From assembly GCF_040560245.1 (NCBI RefSeq), contig NZ_JAKMWP010000003.1: a stretch of DNA of 64,000 bases. One strand, written 5' to 3'. How positions within the stretch are numbered: position 1 is the stretch's first letter; each line of letters opens with the position of its first letter. This document shows, in pieces, positions 51,737 through 60,974 of this stretch. The notes beneath the pieces are model-generated. The model was not told the origin of the DNA, made no database searches, and worked only from the letters and a program-made list of their open reading frames with translations. The translations under genes and the position numbers were made by a program. The stretch comes from Morganella sibonii (lineage in GTDB: Bacteria; Pseudomonadota; Gammaproteobacteria; Enterobacterales; Enterobacteriaceae).

Positions 51737-53428
51737 TCATGCAACCGGCTGAACATCCGTTTTGTGCTTTTCCTCATCACGAAGCTCGCGACGCAGAATT
51801 TTGCCCACATTAGATTTCGGTAATTCATCACGAAATTCAATGATTTTCGGGACTTTATAGCCGGTCAGATAGCGACGGCAGTGCAGGCGCAGATCATCTT
51901 CTGTCAGTGATTTATCTTTGCGGACAACAAAAATCTTCACGGCTTCACCGGAGCTTTCACTCTCCACGCCGATAGCGGCACACTCCAGCACAGCCGGATG
52001 CAGCATGGCCGCATCTTCAACTTCGTTCGGGTAGACATTGAAACCGGAAACCAGAATCATATCTTTTTTGCGATCAACAATATGCAGAAAACCATTTTCA
52101 TCAAACTGTGCGATATCCCCGGTAGCAACCCAGCCATCTTTCAGCACTTCGGCGGTGGCATCCGGACGGTTCCAGTACCCTTTCATGACCTGAGGCCCCC
52201 GGACCCACATTTCCCCCGGCTGCCCTTCGTGCACATCCGTACCGTCATCATCCAGCAGGCGGATCTCCGTGGACGGCACCGGAAAACCGATACTGCCGCT
52301 GTAACTCTTCAGATTATGCGGGTTACCGGCCACCAGCGGAGAGCACTCTGTCAGCCCGTAGCCTTCCAGCAGATGTTTACCAGTCAGCTTTTCCCAGTTT
52401 TCCGCCACTGCTTTCTGCACCGGCATACCGCCGCCGACAGAGAGGTTCAGTGTGGAAAAATCAAGTTTGTGAAACTCCGGATTATTGACCCAGGCATTAA
52501 ACAGCGTGTTGACCCCGGTGATCGCCGTAAACGGATATTTAGCCAGCTCTTTGATCGTCCCGCTGACATCCCGCGGGTTAGTGATAAGCAGGTTACGGCC
52601 GCCGATTTCAATAAACAGCAGACAGTTCACGGTCAGTGCAAATACATGATAAAGCGGCAGCGCCGTGACGACCAGTTCTTTGCCGACTTTCAGTTCCGGA
52701 ATATACGCCGCGCGCGCCTGCTCGAGATTGGCCAGCATATTGCGGTGAGTCAGCATCGCGCCTTTGGCCACACCGGTGGTACCGCCGGTGTATTGCAGAA
52801 ATGCCAGGTCTTCACGGTGGATTTCCGGCTTCACATACTGCATACGGTAGCCCTGATGGATAGCGCGGCGGAACGAGATAGCATCCGGCAGATTATATTT
52901 CGGCACCAGCCGTTTGATATATTTGACCACAAAGTCCACCAGCGTGGCTTTCGGGCGTGAAAGCTGATCCCCCATACGGGTCAGGATCACATGGCGGACC
53001 GTGGTGTTATAAACAATTTTTTCGAGGGTGTGTGCAAAATTGGAGACAATCACAATCGCGGCACAGCCGCTGTCATTTAACTGGTGTTCTAACTCTCTTG
53101 GTGTATAGAGGGGATTGACATTTACCACTACCATCCCTGCCCGCAGAATACCGAACAGCGCTATCGGATATTGCAGTAAGTTCGGCATCATCAGCGCGAT
53201 GCGATCCCCTTTTTTCAGCCCCAGTCCGTTTTGCAGGTAAGCGGCAAATGCACGGCTTCGCTCTTCCAGTTTCCGGTAGGTCATCACCTCGCCCATATTG
53301 ATAAAGGCGGGCTGGTCCGCAAAGCGCGATACCGCATTCTCCAGCATCTCTGCCATCGAGGCATAGGTGTCAGGATTGATATCTGCCGGGACATCTTCCG
53401 GATAGTGTTTAAGCCAGACTCTTTCCAA
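51737..53428 (-). CDS. fadD: long-chain fatty acid-CoA ligase
   Basis: 563 residues (E. coli 561). AMP-binding motif FLQYTGGTTGVAKGAMLTHRNML, EGYGLTECSPLVAGNP, WVATGDIAQFDENGFLHIVDRKKDMI, and the C-terminal lysine region PKSNVGKILRRELRDE. It activates imported fatty acids at the inner membrane for beta-oxidation. Upstream of rnd and downstream of yeaY as in E. coli. No clear FadR site was identified before it. Confidence 0.96.
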   Translation of the reverse strand: MERVWLKHYPEDVPADINPDTYASMAEMLENAVSRFADQPAFINMGEVMTYRKLEERSRAFAAYLQNGLGLKKGDRIALMMPNLLQYPIALFGILRAGMVVVNVNPLYTPRELEHQLNDSGCAAIVIVSNFAHTLEKIVYNTTVRHVILTRMGDQLSRPKATLVDFVVKYIKRLVPKYNLPDAISFRRAIHQGYRMQYVKPEIHREDLAFLQYTGGTTGVAKGAMLTHRNMLANLEQARAAYIPELKVGKELVVTALPLYHVFALTVNCLLFIEIGGRNLLITNPRDVSGTIKELAKYPFTAITGVNTLFNAWVNNPEFHKLDFSTLNLSVGGGMPVQKAVAENWEKLTGKHLLEGYGLTECSPLVAGNPHNLKSYSGSIGFPVPSTEIRLLDDDGTDVHEGQPGEMWVRGPQVMKGYWNRPDATAEVLKDGWVATGDIAQFDENGFLHIVDRKKDMILVSGFNVYPNEVEDAAMLHPAVLECAAIGVESESSGEAVKIFVVRKDKSLTEDDLRLHCRRYLTGYKVPKIIEFRDELPKSNVGKILRRELRDEEKHKTDVQPVA

Positions 53429-53732
53429 GGTTTTACTCCTGATTATTACTGCTCATCTCATAACCCGCTGGTGTTAACAAATAATTTACATAAATAAAGT
53501 ATTTACATAAAACGGTGTTTTCCGGTAATTTTTCTGTTTCAGGTTGAGAGTCACATCACTAATTTGTTTTATAAAGCCAGATAACAATCGAGGCGGCAAA
53601 TGCCGCCTCTTAATTTATTAGTTGTAACGCGCTGAAAATAATCATTCAGGCTTATCGCTACCGGCGGGATTATACACTCAAATCCGCCTTTATGCTGAAC
53701 TTTAAGGTTACCATACCCGCAAATCTGCGCGA
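53429..53732. other. fadD-yeaY intergenic region
   Basis: About 300 bp containing the fadD promoter side and the yeaY 3' side. A perfect GAGGCGGCA / TGCCGCCTC stem at 53590-53609 followed on + by an AT-rich run is a likely transcription end. No gene is visible. Confidence 0.5.
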
Positions 53733-54323
53733 TTAAGGGACTAAATAATCCTGCACCACTGCCGGTCCCGGCGGATAGTACCAGCCGCCGCCATAGTAAC
53801 CACCGCCGTAGTAACCGTTATGCCAGCGCCACGGATCCGGCCCGTACACCGGCGGCGGCATAATCACCTGCCGGGCCTGGTGCCAGCGCTGGAAACCGGT
53901 GACATCAATAACCGGGAATGTGTACGGAACGTCGCCGATTTTACCGGTTTTCGTGCCGTTCATCAGCCCGACCACCGTGACATACTGATCACGGAAGTTA
54001 TCCGGCTCCATAAAGCTGTTGATCCGGGCATATATCCGCCCGGTGATGGTTGAACCGAGGAATGGCGCACCGGTGCTGTTCAGCGGCATAACCGCGATTT
54101 CCAGCTGTGTCATATCCGGCTGATTCTGCACGCTGAGTACGCGGCCGCCGAAACGTGCCTCCATTCCTTTATAGGCCTGTGGTGCTTTCTGAACAGCCTG
54201 AAAATCGGTCAGCATTGTGGTACCGCTGCCTTTAATAGACTCCGGGACTGTGGCGCAGCCGGTCAGCGCCAGTGATATAATCACAACACCATATTTCAGA
54301 CTGCTCCGTAAGCGATTCATCAT
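53733..54323 (-). CDS. yeaY: Slp-family outer-membrane lipoprotein YeaY
   Basis: 196 residues. Lipoprotein signal ending ISLALTGC (lipidated C23). VQKAPQAYKGMEARFGGRVLSVQN and NPLNS-like strands are the Slp/YeaY core. The C-terminal tail is Tyr/Gly/Trp-rich (YYGGGYYGGGWYYPPGP), which is more extreme than usual. Starvation- and stress-associated outer-membrane lipoprotein family of unknown detailed role. Neighbour of fadD as in E. coli. Confidence 0.9.
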   Translation of the reverse strand: MMNRLRSSLKYGVVIISLALTGCATVPESIKGSGTTMLTDFQAVQKAPQAYKGMEARFGGRVLSVQNQPDMTQLEIAVMPLNSTGAPFLGSTITGRIYARINSFMEPDNFRDQYVTVVGLMNGTKTGKIGDVPYTFPVIDVTGFQRWHQARQVIMPPPVYGPDPWRWHNGYYGGGYYGGGWYYPPGPAVVQDYLVP

Positions 54324-54455
54324 GATGTGAGCTCCTGTGACGGATAGTATCCGTCAATTATGACTGATGATTGCCGGTTCAACAATTAATGCAGGCTATT
54401 TTTTGGTGTGGTGACCACAGGATGATCACCATGAATACAATAAGATTTATCACAC

Positions 54456-56471
54456 TCAGAAAGAATAGTTGGCACCAAACGTGTAATTGATGGCGTTATT
54501 GTTATTACCTTCATGGTTGTAATTAATTGTCCCGAATACATTCAGGTCATCGGTCAATGCTGCAGTAGCACCTAATTTTACAGAAGTCCGGTTTTTTTCC
54601 GGTTTTTTGCCTGTACGGGTAAATGATGTTTCTGTACCGTTAAGCGCTCCGCTGACACTCATCGCGTCATCCTGTAAATGATGGTGATACTTTATTTCAA
54701 AATAAGGGTTCACCGGCAGGGAATGAGTACTGATATTCCATCCTCCGCTTACCACATGCCGTTCCTGTTTCTGAGAGCTGAAGTGCATTGCGGTACTGCT
54801 GCCTGAGTTTTCGCGGAAACCGTCAACTTTGTATTTATCGTATTGATAGCCAATAACAGGACCGGTGGTGATATTATCCGTCAGTTTGTAGTTATAACCC
54901 GCATTGAGTGACACACCAAATCCTGTAGCGTTTGTTTTTCCGTTTTCTGTCCGTGTTGCTTTACCTAACTGTATATCACGTTTGATATTATCCAGACTCA
55001 GGCTGCCAAAACGGGCACTCATATTACCCCATAAACCATTATCCGCAGAGGATTGTATAAACAGCGATGCAACCATACCGCGGGAATCATACCGGTACTG
55101 GTCATTGACTTTATAATCGCCGTCTGATGCACTTATCATTCCGCCATAAGCAAGTGCAGGTGATTCCTGAACGGAAAGGCCAACGTTAAGATCATTAGCG
55201 TTTTCCCGGCCACTCAGATCCATCCTGTTTCCCTGTGCTGATTTAGCGCTTCCGCTGAACCCGCCAAACACATTAAGTTTATTATTTCCGGGGTTATTAC
55301 GTAAATTTTGTAACTGTCCATCCAGGAACGATTGGTGAGTGGCGTTGAGATTCTCTAATGATTTCGATAAGGAAGTTGCAAAATAAGGGGCATCGACAAT
55401 AGAGGCGATATATTGTGCGATAAGCGCATGACCTTCAGGGCTGGGGTGAAACCAGTCAGAGAATAAATATACCTTATCATCATGATAAGTCTCTGCACCT
55501 TCCTTACAATGAAAAGAACGGACACCGATTTGACACACAGGAACCAGAACATCATCAAAGCCATATTCTTTTCCTGACAGAATAATCTCGTCAAATAGTG
55601 TTTCAACATCAGCCCATATAATATTACCATGTAATTTGGACAATCCTTTTTCCATACTATGGTTAAATTGTCCGGTAATTCTGTTTTCGACATCAGTTAC
55701 CAGTTGCTGATACACATTAACAACAGAACGCGGAATTGGTAATCCGTTTTTGTCTAATACGGCTTTAAAGGCATCAACAATATATTCTCTGCGTTGTTTT
55801 TCACTGCTGATTTCACCTTTGTTTTTTAGTTCATCATTCATTTGTTTGTAGAATTTTTGAGCGTTGAATTTGTCACCCAAAGCATCCTCAGCAAAGCTGA
55901 ACAGCGAAACTGATGTCCACGGAGATAAACCGGCTTTTGGAATGTTAGGTGCAATAACATACCCTGCCCCTGCATCTAATAATTTTTTGACACTGGCAAC
56001 AGCAAGGTCCGGCGATGGTGAAATTAAATAATCCTCACCTTTATGCAGCAAACCATGAAAATCTAATTTTTTAACGCTGTTAACAATATTATACGAAATA
56101 TCATTGGCGCCAATCCATACAACATACAGGCCATTTTTGTCCGCACGTCCGTTGTTTCTGCTCAGATAGAAATCGATCTGCTGTTCACTGGTGCGAATAG
56201 ATGCCGGAGATAATTTATCTGCTGTGGCACCGCCTTCAGCATAATTATCGCCGCCAAAATTAGAGGGTATGAATGGTTTATTCAGATAATATTCAGACAA
56301 TATTTCATTGTATAATTTACTGTGAGAGCCAGCCAGGTATCTGCTGTCATTACCTCTGTTCCCTCCGTCACTCATACTGTCACCGATGACGATAAAGGAG
56401 TCAAAAGCAAACGCGTTGAAGCCGGATAATAAAAAAACAAGTGTTGCTGAATAAGCTAAATTTCCTTTCAT
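54456..56471 (-). CDS. GDSL-type autotransporter esterase/lipase
   Basis: 671 residues. Signal peptide MKGNLAYSATLVFLLSGFNAFA; GDSL block I FIVIGDSMSDGGN (nucleophile serine at about 32), block III YVVWIGANDI, and the catalytic Asp/His in FSDWFHPSPEGHALI. From about residue 390 a type V autotransporter barrel follows, ending NYTFGANYSF. Similar in plan to EstA of Pseudomonas and ApeE of Salmonella: a surface-displayed esterase. Single gene, upstream region AT-rich. Confidence 0.92.
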   Translation of the reverse strand: MKGNLAYSATLVFLLSGFNAFAFDSFIVIGDSMSDGGNRGNDSRYLAGSHSKLYNEILSEYYLNKPFIPSNFGGDNYAEGGATADKLSPASIRTSEQQIDFYLSRNNGRADKNGLYVVWIGANDISYNIVNSVKKLDFHGLLHKGEDYLISPSPDLAVASVKKLLDAGAGYVIAPNIPKAGLSPWTSVSLFSFAEDALGDKFNAQKFYKQMNDELKNKGEISSEKQRREYIVDAFKAVLDKNGLPIPRSVVNVYQQLVTDVENRITGQFNHSMEKGLSKLHGNIIWADVETLFDEIILSGKEYGFDDVLVPVCQIGVRSFHCKEGAETYHDDKVYLFSDWFHPSPEGHALIAQYIASIVDAPYFATSLSKSLENLNATHQSFLDGQLQNLRNNPGNNKLNVFGGFSGSAKSAQGNRMDLSGRENANDLNVGLSVQESPALAYGGMISASDGDYKVNDQYRYDSRGMVASLFIQSSADNGLWGNMSARFGSLSLDNIKRDIQLGKATRTENGKTNATGFGVSLNAGYNYKLTDNITTGPVIGYQYDKYKVDGFRENSGSSTAMHFSSQKQERHVVSGGWNISTHSLPVNPYFEIKYHHHLQDDAMSVSGALNGTETSFTRTGKKPEKNRTSVKLGATAALTDDLNVFGTINYNHEGNNNNAINYTFGANYSF

Positions 56472-58229
56472 GATAATCCTTGTAGTAAATGATGTGACTT
56501 TAAAAAAAACGGGCAGTACAGAAAAAGGGTAATACTGATATTATTTTGCACATTTATTTGTAATGAAAATGTAAACTTGCTATTGTGTTTTATCAGCTTC
56601 CTGATGAGTTATTTGTTGCAAAAGATGCAGGTAAACGGATGATTTAATAATAGATAGTTTAAAAACACACTACTAATCTCACAGAAATAATAAAAATCAT
56701 CAGAATGGTGCATAACCATCTGTTTATTATCGCCATGTCGCAATATTGAATGTCAGAGATATAGTCTGATGATTGTTTTCTGCTCAGATGTAATAATGGT
56801 GTCACTGATTTTAGATTATCCTCATAAGAATAAAATATGAGTTAATATACCTACAGAGGGAGTTCGGGTTGAACATGATTTTTTCTTTTGTTTGAAGTTA
56901 ACATCCTGGAGACCTGTAAATAACATTATTATTCAATTAATTACAAAATGACGCACACGCATTCTTTATATATATTTCTGTGATATCTGTTAAAAATACA
57001 TAGCAGCAAGAAGTAACATGCGTGATAGTAACCAGCGTGTAAATATTAATTTAAAATAAAAAGTCATAGTTACCAACCAGTTTACCAGGCTAAAACAAGT
57101 CACAATGAGTATCCAATGATTGAAAAACCTTACCTTCCGGAAAAAAAGAATGCCGAAAATGAAATTAAACTTAACTATTTTTTGGTGGAACATAAATTCA
57201 GTGATGATTAAATGCAGATTATTCTCATGTGGCAGACAGATAAAATAAACACAGCAGAATAACATCCTAAACAATATAAAATCATGGCTGCCCCGTTATC
57301 CATATTCAGCACCAACGACTGATGCCGGTAATCCTCCCGCAGGACAGTTGTTGTATCAATCTGCTGCTATTCCCTGTTCTGTCTGTACCGGCATGGATTT
57401 TCCTTCTTATTCAGCCTGATTACGTCAGTTATACAATGCAGATATACAATGCAGAGCGAATATTTCTTTTTCCTTTCTCTTCTTCTGTATATATTTTCAG
57501 CAACCGGTTATCATGGATGCATCCATTTTTCTGAGCCGTGAGCACTATTTATAAAAGCCCTGCCCCGACATTTCTAATCCTTTTCTTCCGGGATAACCAC
57601 CACCGCTGCAATTAATTAAAGTAAAGATGGAAACCATAGTAATTATTACGTAATAAAATATGAGCACACCCACCAATATATACAAATAAAATGTTCACAA
57701 ATGACAAGATAAATAGCATTACACACGATGAAAATACATCTCACATTAAAATAACACATTGAAATTATAATAGGTGTATATACATAGATGCACTGATGAT
57801 ATTCAGTAAACACAAGATAGCACAAGATAATTAGGACGTTTCTCATAAAAAAAATAAACCCCTGAAAAGTAACAAGCCATGTTCACCGAACTGATTTGGA
57901 ATGCCGGCTATTTGGTTTGTTTCGGGTCGTATCTCTGGCGATGGCGGGCAAAATACCTGTAATTATATGTGTTCTATTTGGTTTTTATTTGATGCTTATA
58001 ACGCCATATGGATATATTTAATTTCTTCATTTACAATAATTCACACTTCATAATAATTATCAGCATCAAGTTGATTCCTGTAGTAATTATGAATTGCGTG
58101 CGTAGTATTACTAATCCATGATTTGAATATTTTGTCGTTTGTTTATTTTCACTAACAGAGCCGGCGGTACCACATCGCCATACGTTTTTATTGACTCTAA
58201 ACAACGAATAACTGTATTAGGTAGAAACG
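56472..58229. other. 1.75-kb AT-rich region without a supported gene
   Basis: Very AT-rich, typical of DNA bound by H-NS. Three frames of 66-94 codons exist but none has a ribosome-binding site or protein-like composition. A short segment of higher GC at 57878-57961 opens a 26-codon frame (MFTELIWNAGYLVCFGSYLW, then RWRAKYL) without a ribosome-binding site; it may be a relic. It also holds the promoter of the type I secretion substrate gene. Confidence 0.6.
58163..58179 (+). promoter_or_regulatory. possible ops (RfaH) element
   Basis: GGCGGTACCACATCGCC lies 50 bp upstream of the substrate gene. The first seven bases match the ops core GGCGGTAG, the eighth does not, and GGCG/CGCC can pair, as in ops hairpins. 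RfaH controls several type I secretion and surface operons, so it fits the context, but the match is partial. Confidence 0.3.
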
Positions 58230-60911
58230 ATGAATAAAATCGATGTTTTTTCAAAAGCAGGAAAGGAACTGACATACAGCAATGCTAATGTCATCAAAGT
58301 TCCGCAGCCCGGCGCAATCGTAAAGGTAAATATACCTACGAATTCAATTTCCGGAGCAGTAAAATCAGGTAATAACTTAGTCATTCTTCAAAAAAACGGT
58401 GAAAAAATCACTCTTGAAGATTTTTTCCCGGCTGGCGGAAATGCTGAGCCGACTAAATTAGTTATTGCTGATGGTGAATACCTGTATCAGGCTAATTATG
58501 ATTCAGATAATTTCTCCGGGCTTGAATTCTCAGCTGTCAGCAGCATGGATGAGGTTATCAGCGGTGAAGGTACCGATCAGGGGTTAAACCCTGCAGTATG
58601 GATCGTTCCTTTAGTTGTTGCCGGTGTTGCCGGAATTGCGATTGCAGCCAGTAACAGCGGCGGCGGCGGTGGTGGTGGTGGTGGCAGCACAAAACCTGTA
58701 ACTCCTGTCAATCCGGATGATAAGAGCCAGGCAAAATTTGACGAGCAAGTCGCTAAAACTAAAGCTGAGTTGACTGTCACTAAACTGGATGCCCTGAAAG
58801 CCGCTGTTGAAGCATTGAAAGCTGAACCTACGGCAGAAAATCTTGCAAAAGTTCAGAATGCTAAAGCAGCGTTAGCCGAAGAATTAGCTGCTCTTCAGAC
58901 GAAAGTCACTGCTTTTGAAGTATTAACCAAAGCAGCAGCAGAAAATAAACTGAATACCACTGAAGCGAAAGCACTGCTGGAAAAAATTGCTTCAGAAATG
59001 GGTGATGCGACAACAGTATCAGAGAATGCCGATACTATTGCAAAAGTAGTATCAGATCTGCTGGATTATGTTAGTGGTCTGGATACTGCTTTCACTACCA
59101 TGAAAGACGTTCTTGCTGCATCTGAAGCTGCTAAAACTCAGCCTTCTGATACAAATGTACAGTCTGTGCGGGAAGCACTGACTGCATTGCAAAGCAAACT
59201 GGCTGAACTTAAAGCAGGACTGGAAATCAGCCTGAAAGCGGCAGCTGAAAAAGGAATTGCGACAGATACGTTAAAAGCACAGGCTGATGCTGCTCTTAGT
59301 AAGGTTGAAAGTGAAATCGGGACGATCACTTCTAACCTGGAAATTGCAGAAGCTAATCTGGCTGCCGTCAATGATGCATTTGCCAAAGTGACTGCTTATA
59401 ACGAGAAAGTATTAGCTGCTGAAAACAAAGTTAAAGAAGCTAACCTTGCTGTTGAAGCGGCGAAAAATGCCAAAGAACAGGCGATTAAATCAAACAGCCT
59501 TGATAAAGTTGATGAAATCAATGCGCAAATCAAAGCGGCTAACAACGATCTCATCAATGCCAAGCAGGCACTTAATGAGCTGACGACAGCCCGTGAAGAT
59601 GCAATCAAAGCGATTGAGAAAATCAGCCCGGATGTTGCTGCCAGCCATAAACCGAATACTGATAATCTGAAAGACGTTAGTGTAACGCCTTCAGAACCGA
59701 TTGAGAAAGGTATCATTGTTAAAGAAGCAAAAGGTATTTTTGAGGCAATCAAAGATGGCCTGGCTTCACTCAAAGATTTGGCAAACAGCGAATTCAAAGA
59801 ATTTGTTGATAAAGTTCTTGCGTCCAAACCTGTTGAAGTTATCAAAGACATGATTCAGGGTGCAAAAGATGCTATTTCTAATATCGGCAGCACTATCTGG
59901 ACCGCAATTAAAGCACCAGTTGAAGCCTTTAAAGCAGGTTTTAAAGGTGTAAAAGACTTTATTTCAGAAACCGGCAACATTATCAAATCTGGTATCAAAT
60001 TTGGTATTGATGCTGTGAAAGAAGCCATTGCCGGCGGATTTAAAATTTTCAAAGATGGCATCTCTGATGTTTATCAGGCAGTGAAGAAAACGGCTCTTGA
60101 TGCAATCAAAGATATGAAATTTACTGATTGGATTAATCCGATAAAAGTAATTGGTTTAGGTAAAGACATCGTTATCAGCGGTATTAAAGCAGGCATCAAA
60201 GCTACCTGGGATGCAGTTAAAGCAATTCCCGGCAAAGGATTCGAATTTGTTGTTCAGAAAATAAAAGACGGTGCAAAACTGATTAGTGATCATGTTTCAA
60301 CTCAGTTCAGCACTGTAAAAGATTCTGTACAGGAAATTGTCAAAATTTTACACACTGCTTTTATTAAAAATCCGATCGATACCTTCGTTAAGCCTGTCAT
60401 TGATGCGCTTAACCCGTTCAAGGCTATTCCGAAATGGGGTTCAATTATTATTGAATCCATTAAAGATGGTATTGATATCCTGAAATCGCTTAAAGATATT
60501 CCGGGTAAAGGTATTGAAATTATTAAAGATATGATCAGTGATATTCTGGGCTCCACCAAAGGCGATAAAGTCTCTGAAGGTGACGGAAATGAAATTAAGG
60601 CATTCCTGAAAGAAATCACAGATGCTCTGGAAACCCACACTGATGAAGTTGCTAAAGTCAGTGATGGTAAAGCAGCTGATGAAATCAAAGTGACTGATGA
60701 AGTTAAAGCTGCTGATGAAGTTAAAGAACCGGCATTCGAATTAAACGAACTGCTGTCTGAAAACAATACCGGTATCAATCTGGATGCAATTGCACCTAAA
60801 GAAGAGACCGTAAATGTTTCAGTACCTTCTGAAGCACAGGCAGAAACACAAGTATTTGTGAATCAGCCAATGATTGATGATCAGGCTAACCTCGTGAGTA
60901 TGGTTGCTTAA
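58230..60911 (+). CDS. BapA-like N-terminus secreted protein, type I secretion substrate
   Basis: 893 residues. The first roughly 130 residues (MNKIDVFSKAGKELTYSNA, KNGEKITLEDFFPAGG, YLYQANYDS) match the BapA/LapA-type prefix domain, followed by hydrophobic PAVWIVPLVVAGVAGIAIAAS and a nine-Gly tract, the usual retention or anchor region. From about 160 to 500 the sequence is Ala/Lys/Glu-rich and probably coiled coil; 510-800 contains repeated amphipathic helices with a recurrent IPGKGxE unit near residues 664 and 756. No Ig-like domains and no RTX GGxGxD repeats are visible. Acidic tail ending VSMVA. Probably exported by the TolC/ABC genes that follow. Function unknown. Confidence 0.8.
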   Translation: MNKIDVFSKAGKELTYSNANVIKVPQPGAIVKVNIPTNSISGAVKSGNNLVILQKNGEKITLEDFFPAGGNAEPTKLVIADGEYLYQANYDSDNFSGLEFSAVSSMDEVISGEGTDQGLNPAVWIVPLVVAGVAGIAIAASNSGGGGGGGGGSTKPVTPVNPDDKSQAKFDEQVAKTKAELTVTKLDALKAAVEALKAEPTAENLAKVQNAKAALAEELAALQTKVTAFEVLTKAAAENKLNTTEAKALLEKIASEMGDATTVSENADTIAKVVSDLLDYVSGLDTAFTTMKDVLAASEAAKTQPSDTNVQSVREALTALQSKLAELKAGLEISLKAAAEKGIATDTLKAQADAALSKVESEIGTITSNLEIAEANLAAVNDAFAKVTAYNEKVLAAENKVKEANLAVEAAKNAKEQAIKSNSLDKVDEINAQIKAANNDLINAKQALNELTTAREDAIKAIEKISPDVAASHKPNTDNLKDVSVTPSEPIEKGIIVKEAKGIFEAIKDGLASLKDLANSEFKEFVDKVLASKPVEVIKDMIQGAKDAISNIGSTIWTAIKAPVEAFKAGFKGVKDFISETGNIIKSGIKFGIDAVKEAIAGGFKIFKDGISDVYQAVKKTALDAIKDMKFTDWINPIKVIGLGKDIVISGIKAGIKATWDAVKAIPGKGFEFVVQKIKDGAKLISDHVSTQFSTVKDSVQEIVKILHTAFIKNPIDTFVKPVIDALNPFKAIPKWGSIIIESIKDGIDILKSLKDIPGKGIEIIKDMISDILGSTKGDKVSEGDGNEIKAFLKEITDALETHTDEVAKVSDGKAADEIKVTDEVKAADEVKEPAFELNELLSENNTGINLDAIAPKEETVNVSVPSEAQAETQVFVNQPMIDDQANLVSMVA

Positions 60912-60922
60912 TGTAATATCAG

Positions 60923-60957
60923 ATAATACCCTGCATAAGGAATATGCAGGGTATTAT
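60923..60957 (+). terminator. strong hairpin between substrate and transporter genes
   Basis: ATAATACCCTGCAT / ATGCAGGGTATTAT, a perfect 14-bp stem with a 7-nt loop, 12 bp after the substrate stop. No T-run follows, so it probably lets part of the transcription through and/or protects the abundant substrate mRNA. Confidence 0.65.
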
Positions 60958-60974
60958 AAACCCAGCTCAATCTG

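Noticed and set aside
53429..53560. FadR site before fadD
   Set aside because: Only a partial GCTGGT match was seen; too weak to report as a site.
56990..57274. 94-codon minus-strand frame, hydrophobic
   Set aside because: AT-driven Phe/Leu/Ile composition with no ribosome-binding site and no family resemblance.
57646..57846. 66-codon minus-strand frame
   Set aside because: Low-complexity AT-rich sequence without start signals.
58674..58700. Gly-codon run as a phase-variable repeat
   Set aside because: It is a GGC/GGT trinucleotide run; length changes keep the frame, so it would not switch the gene off.
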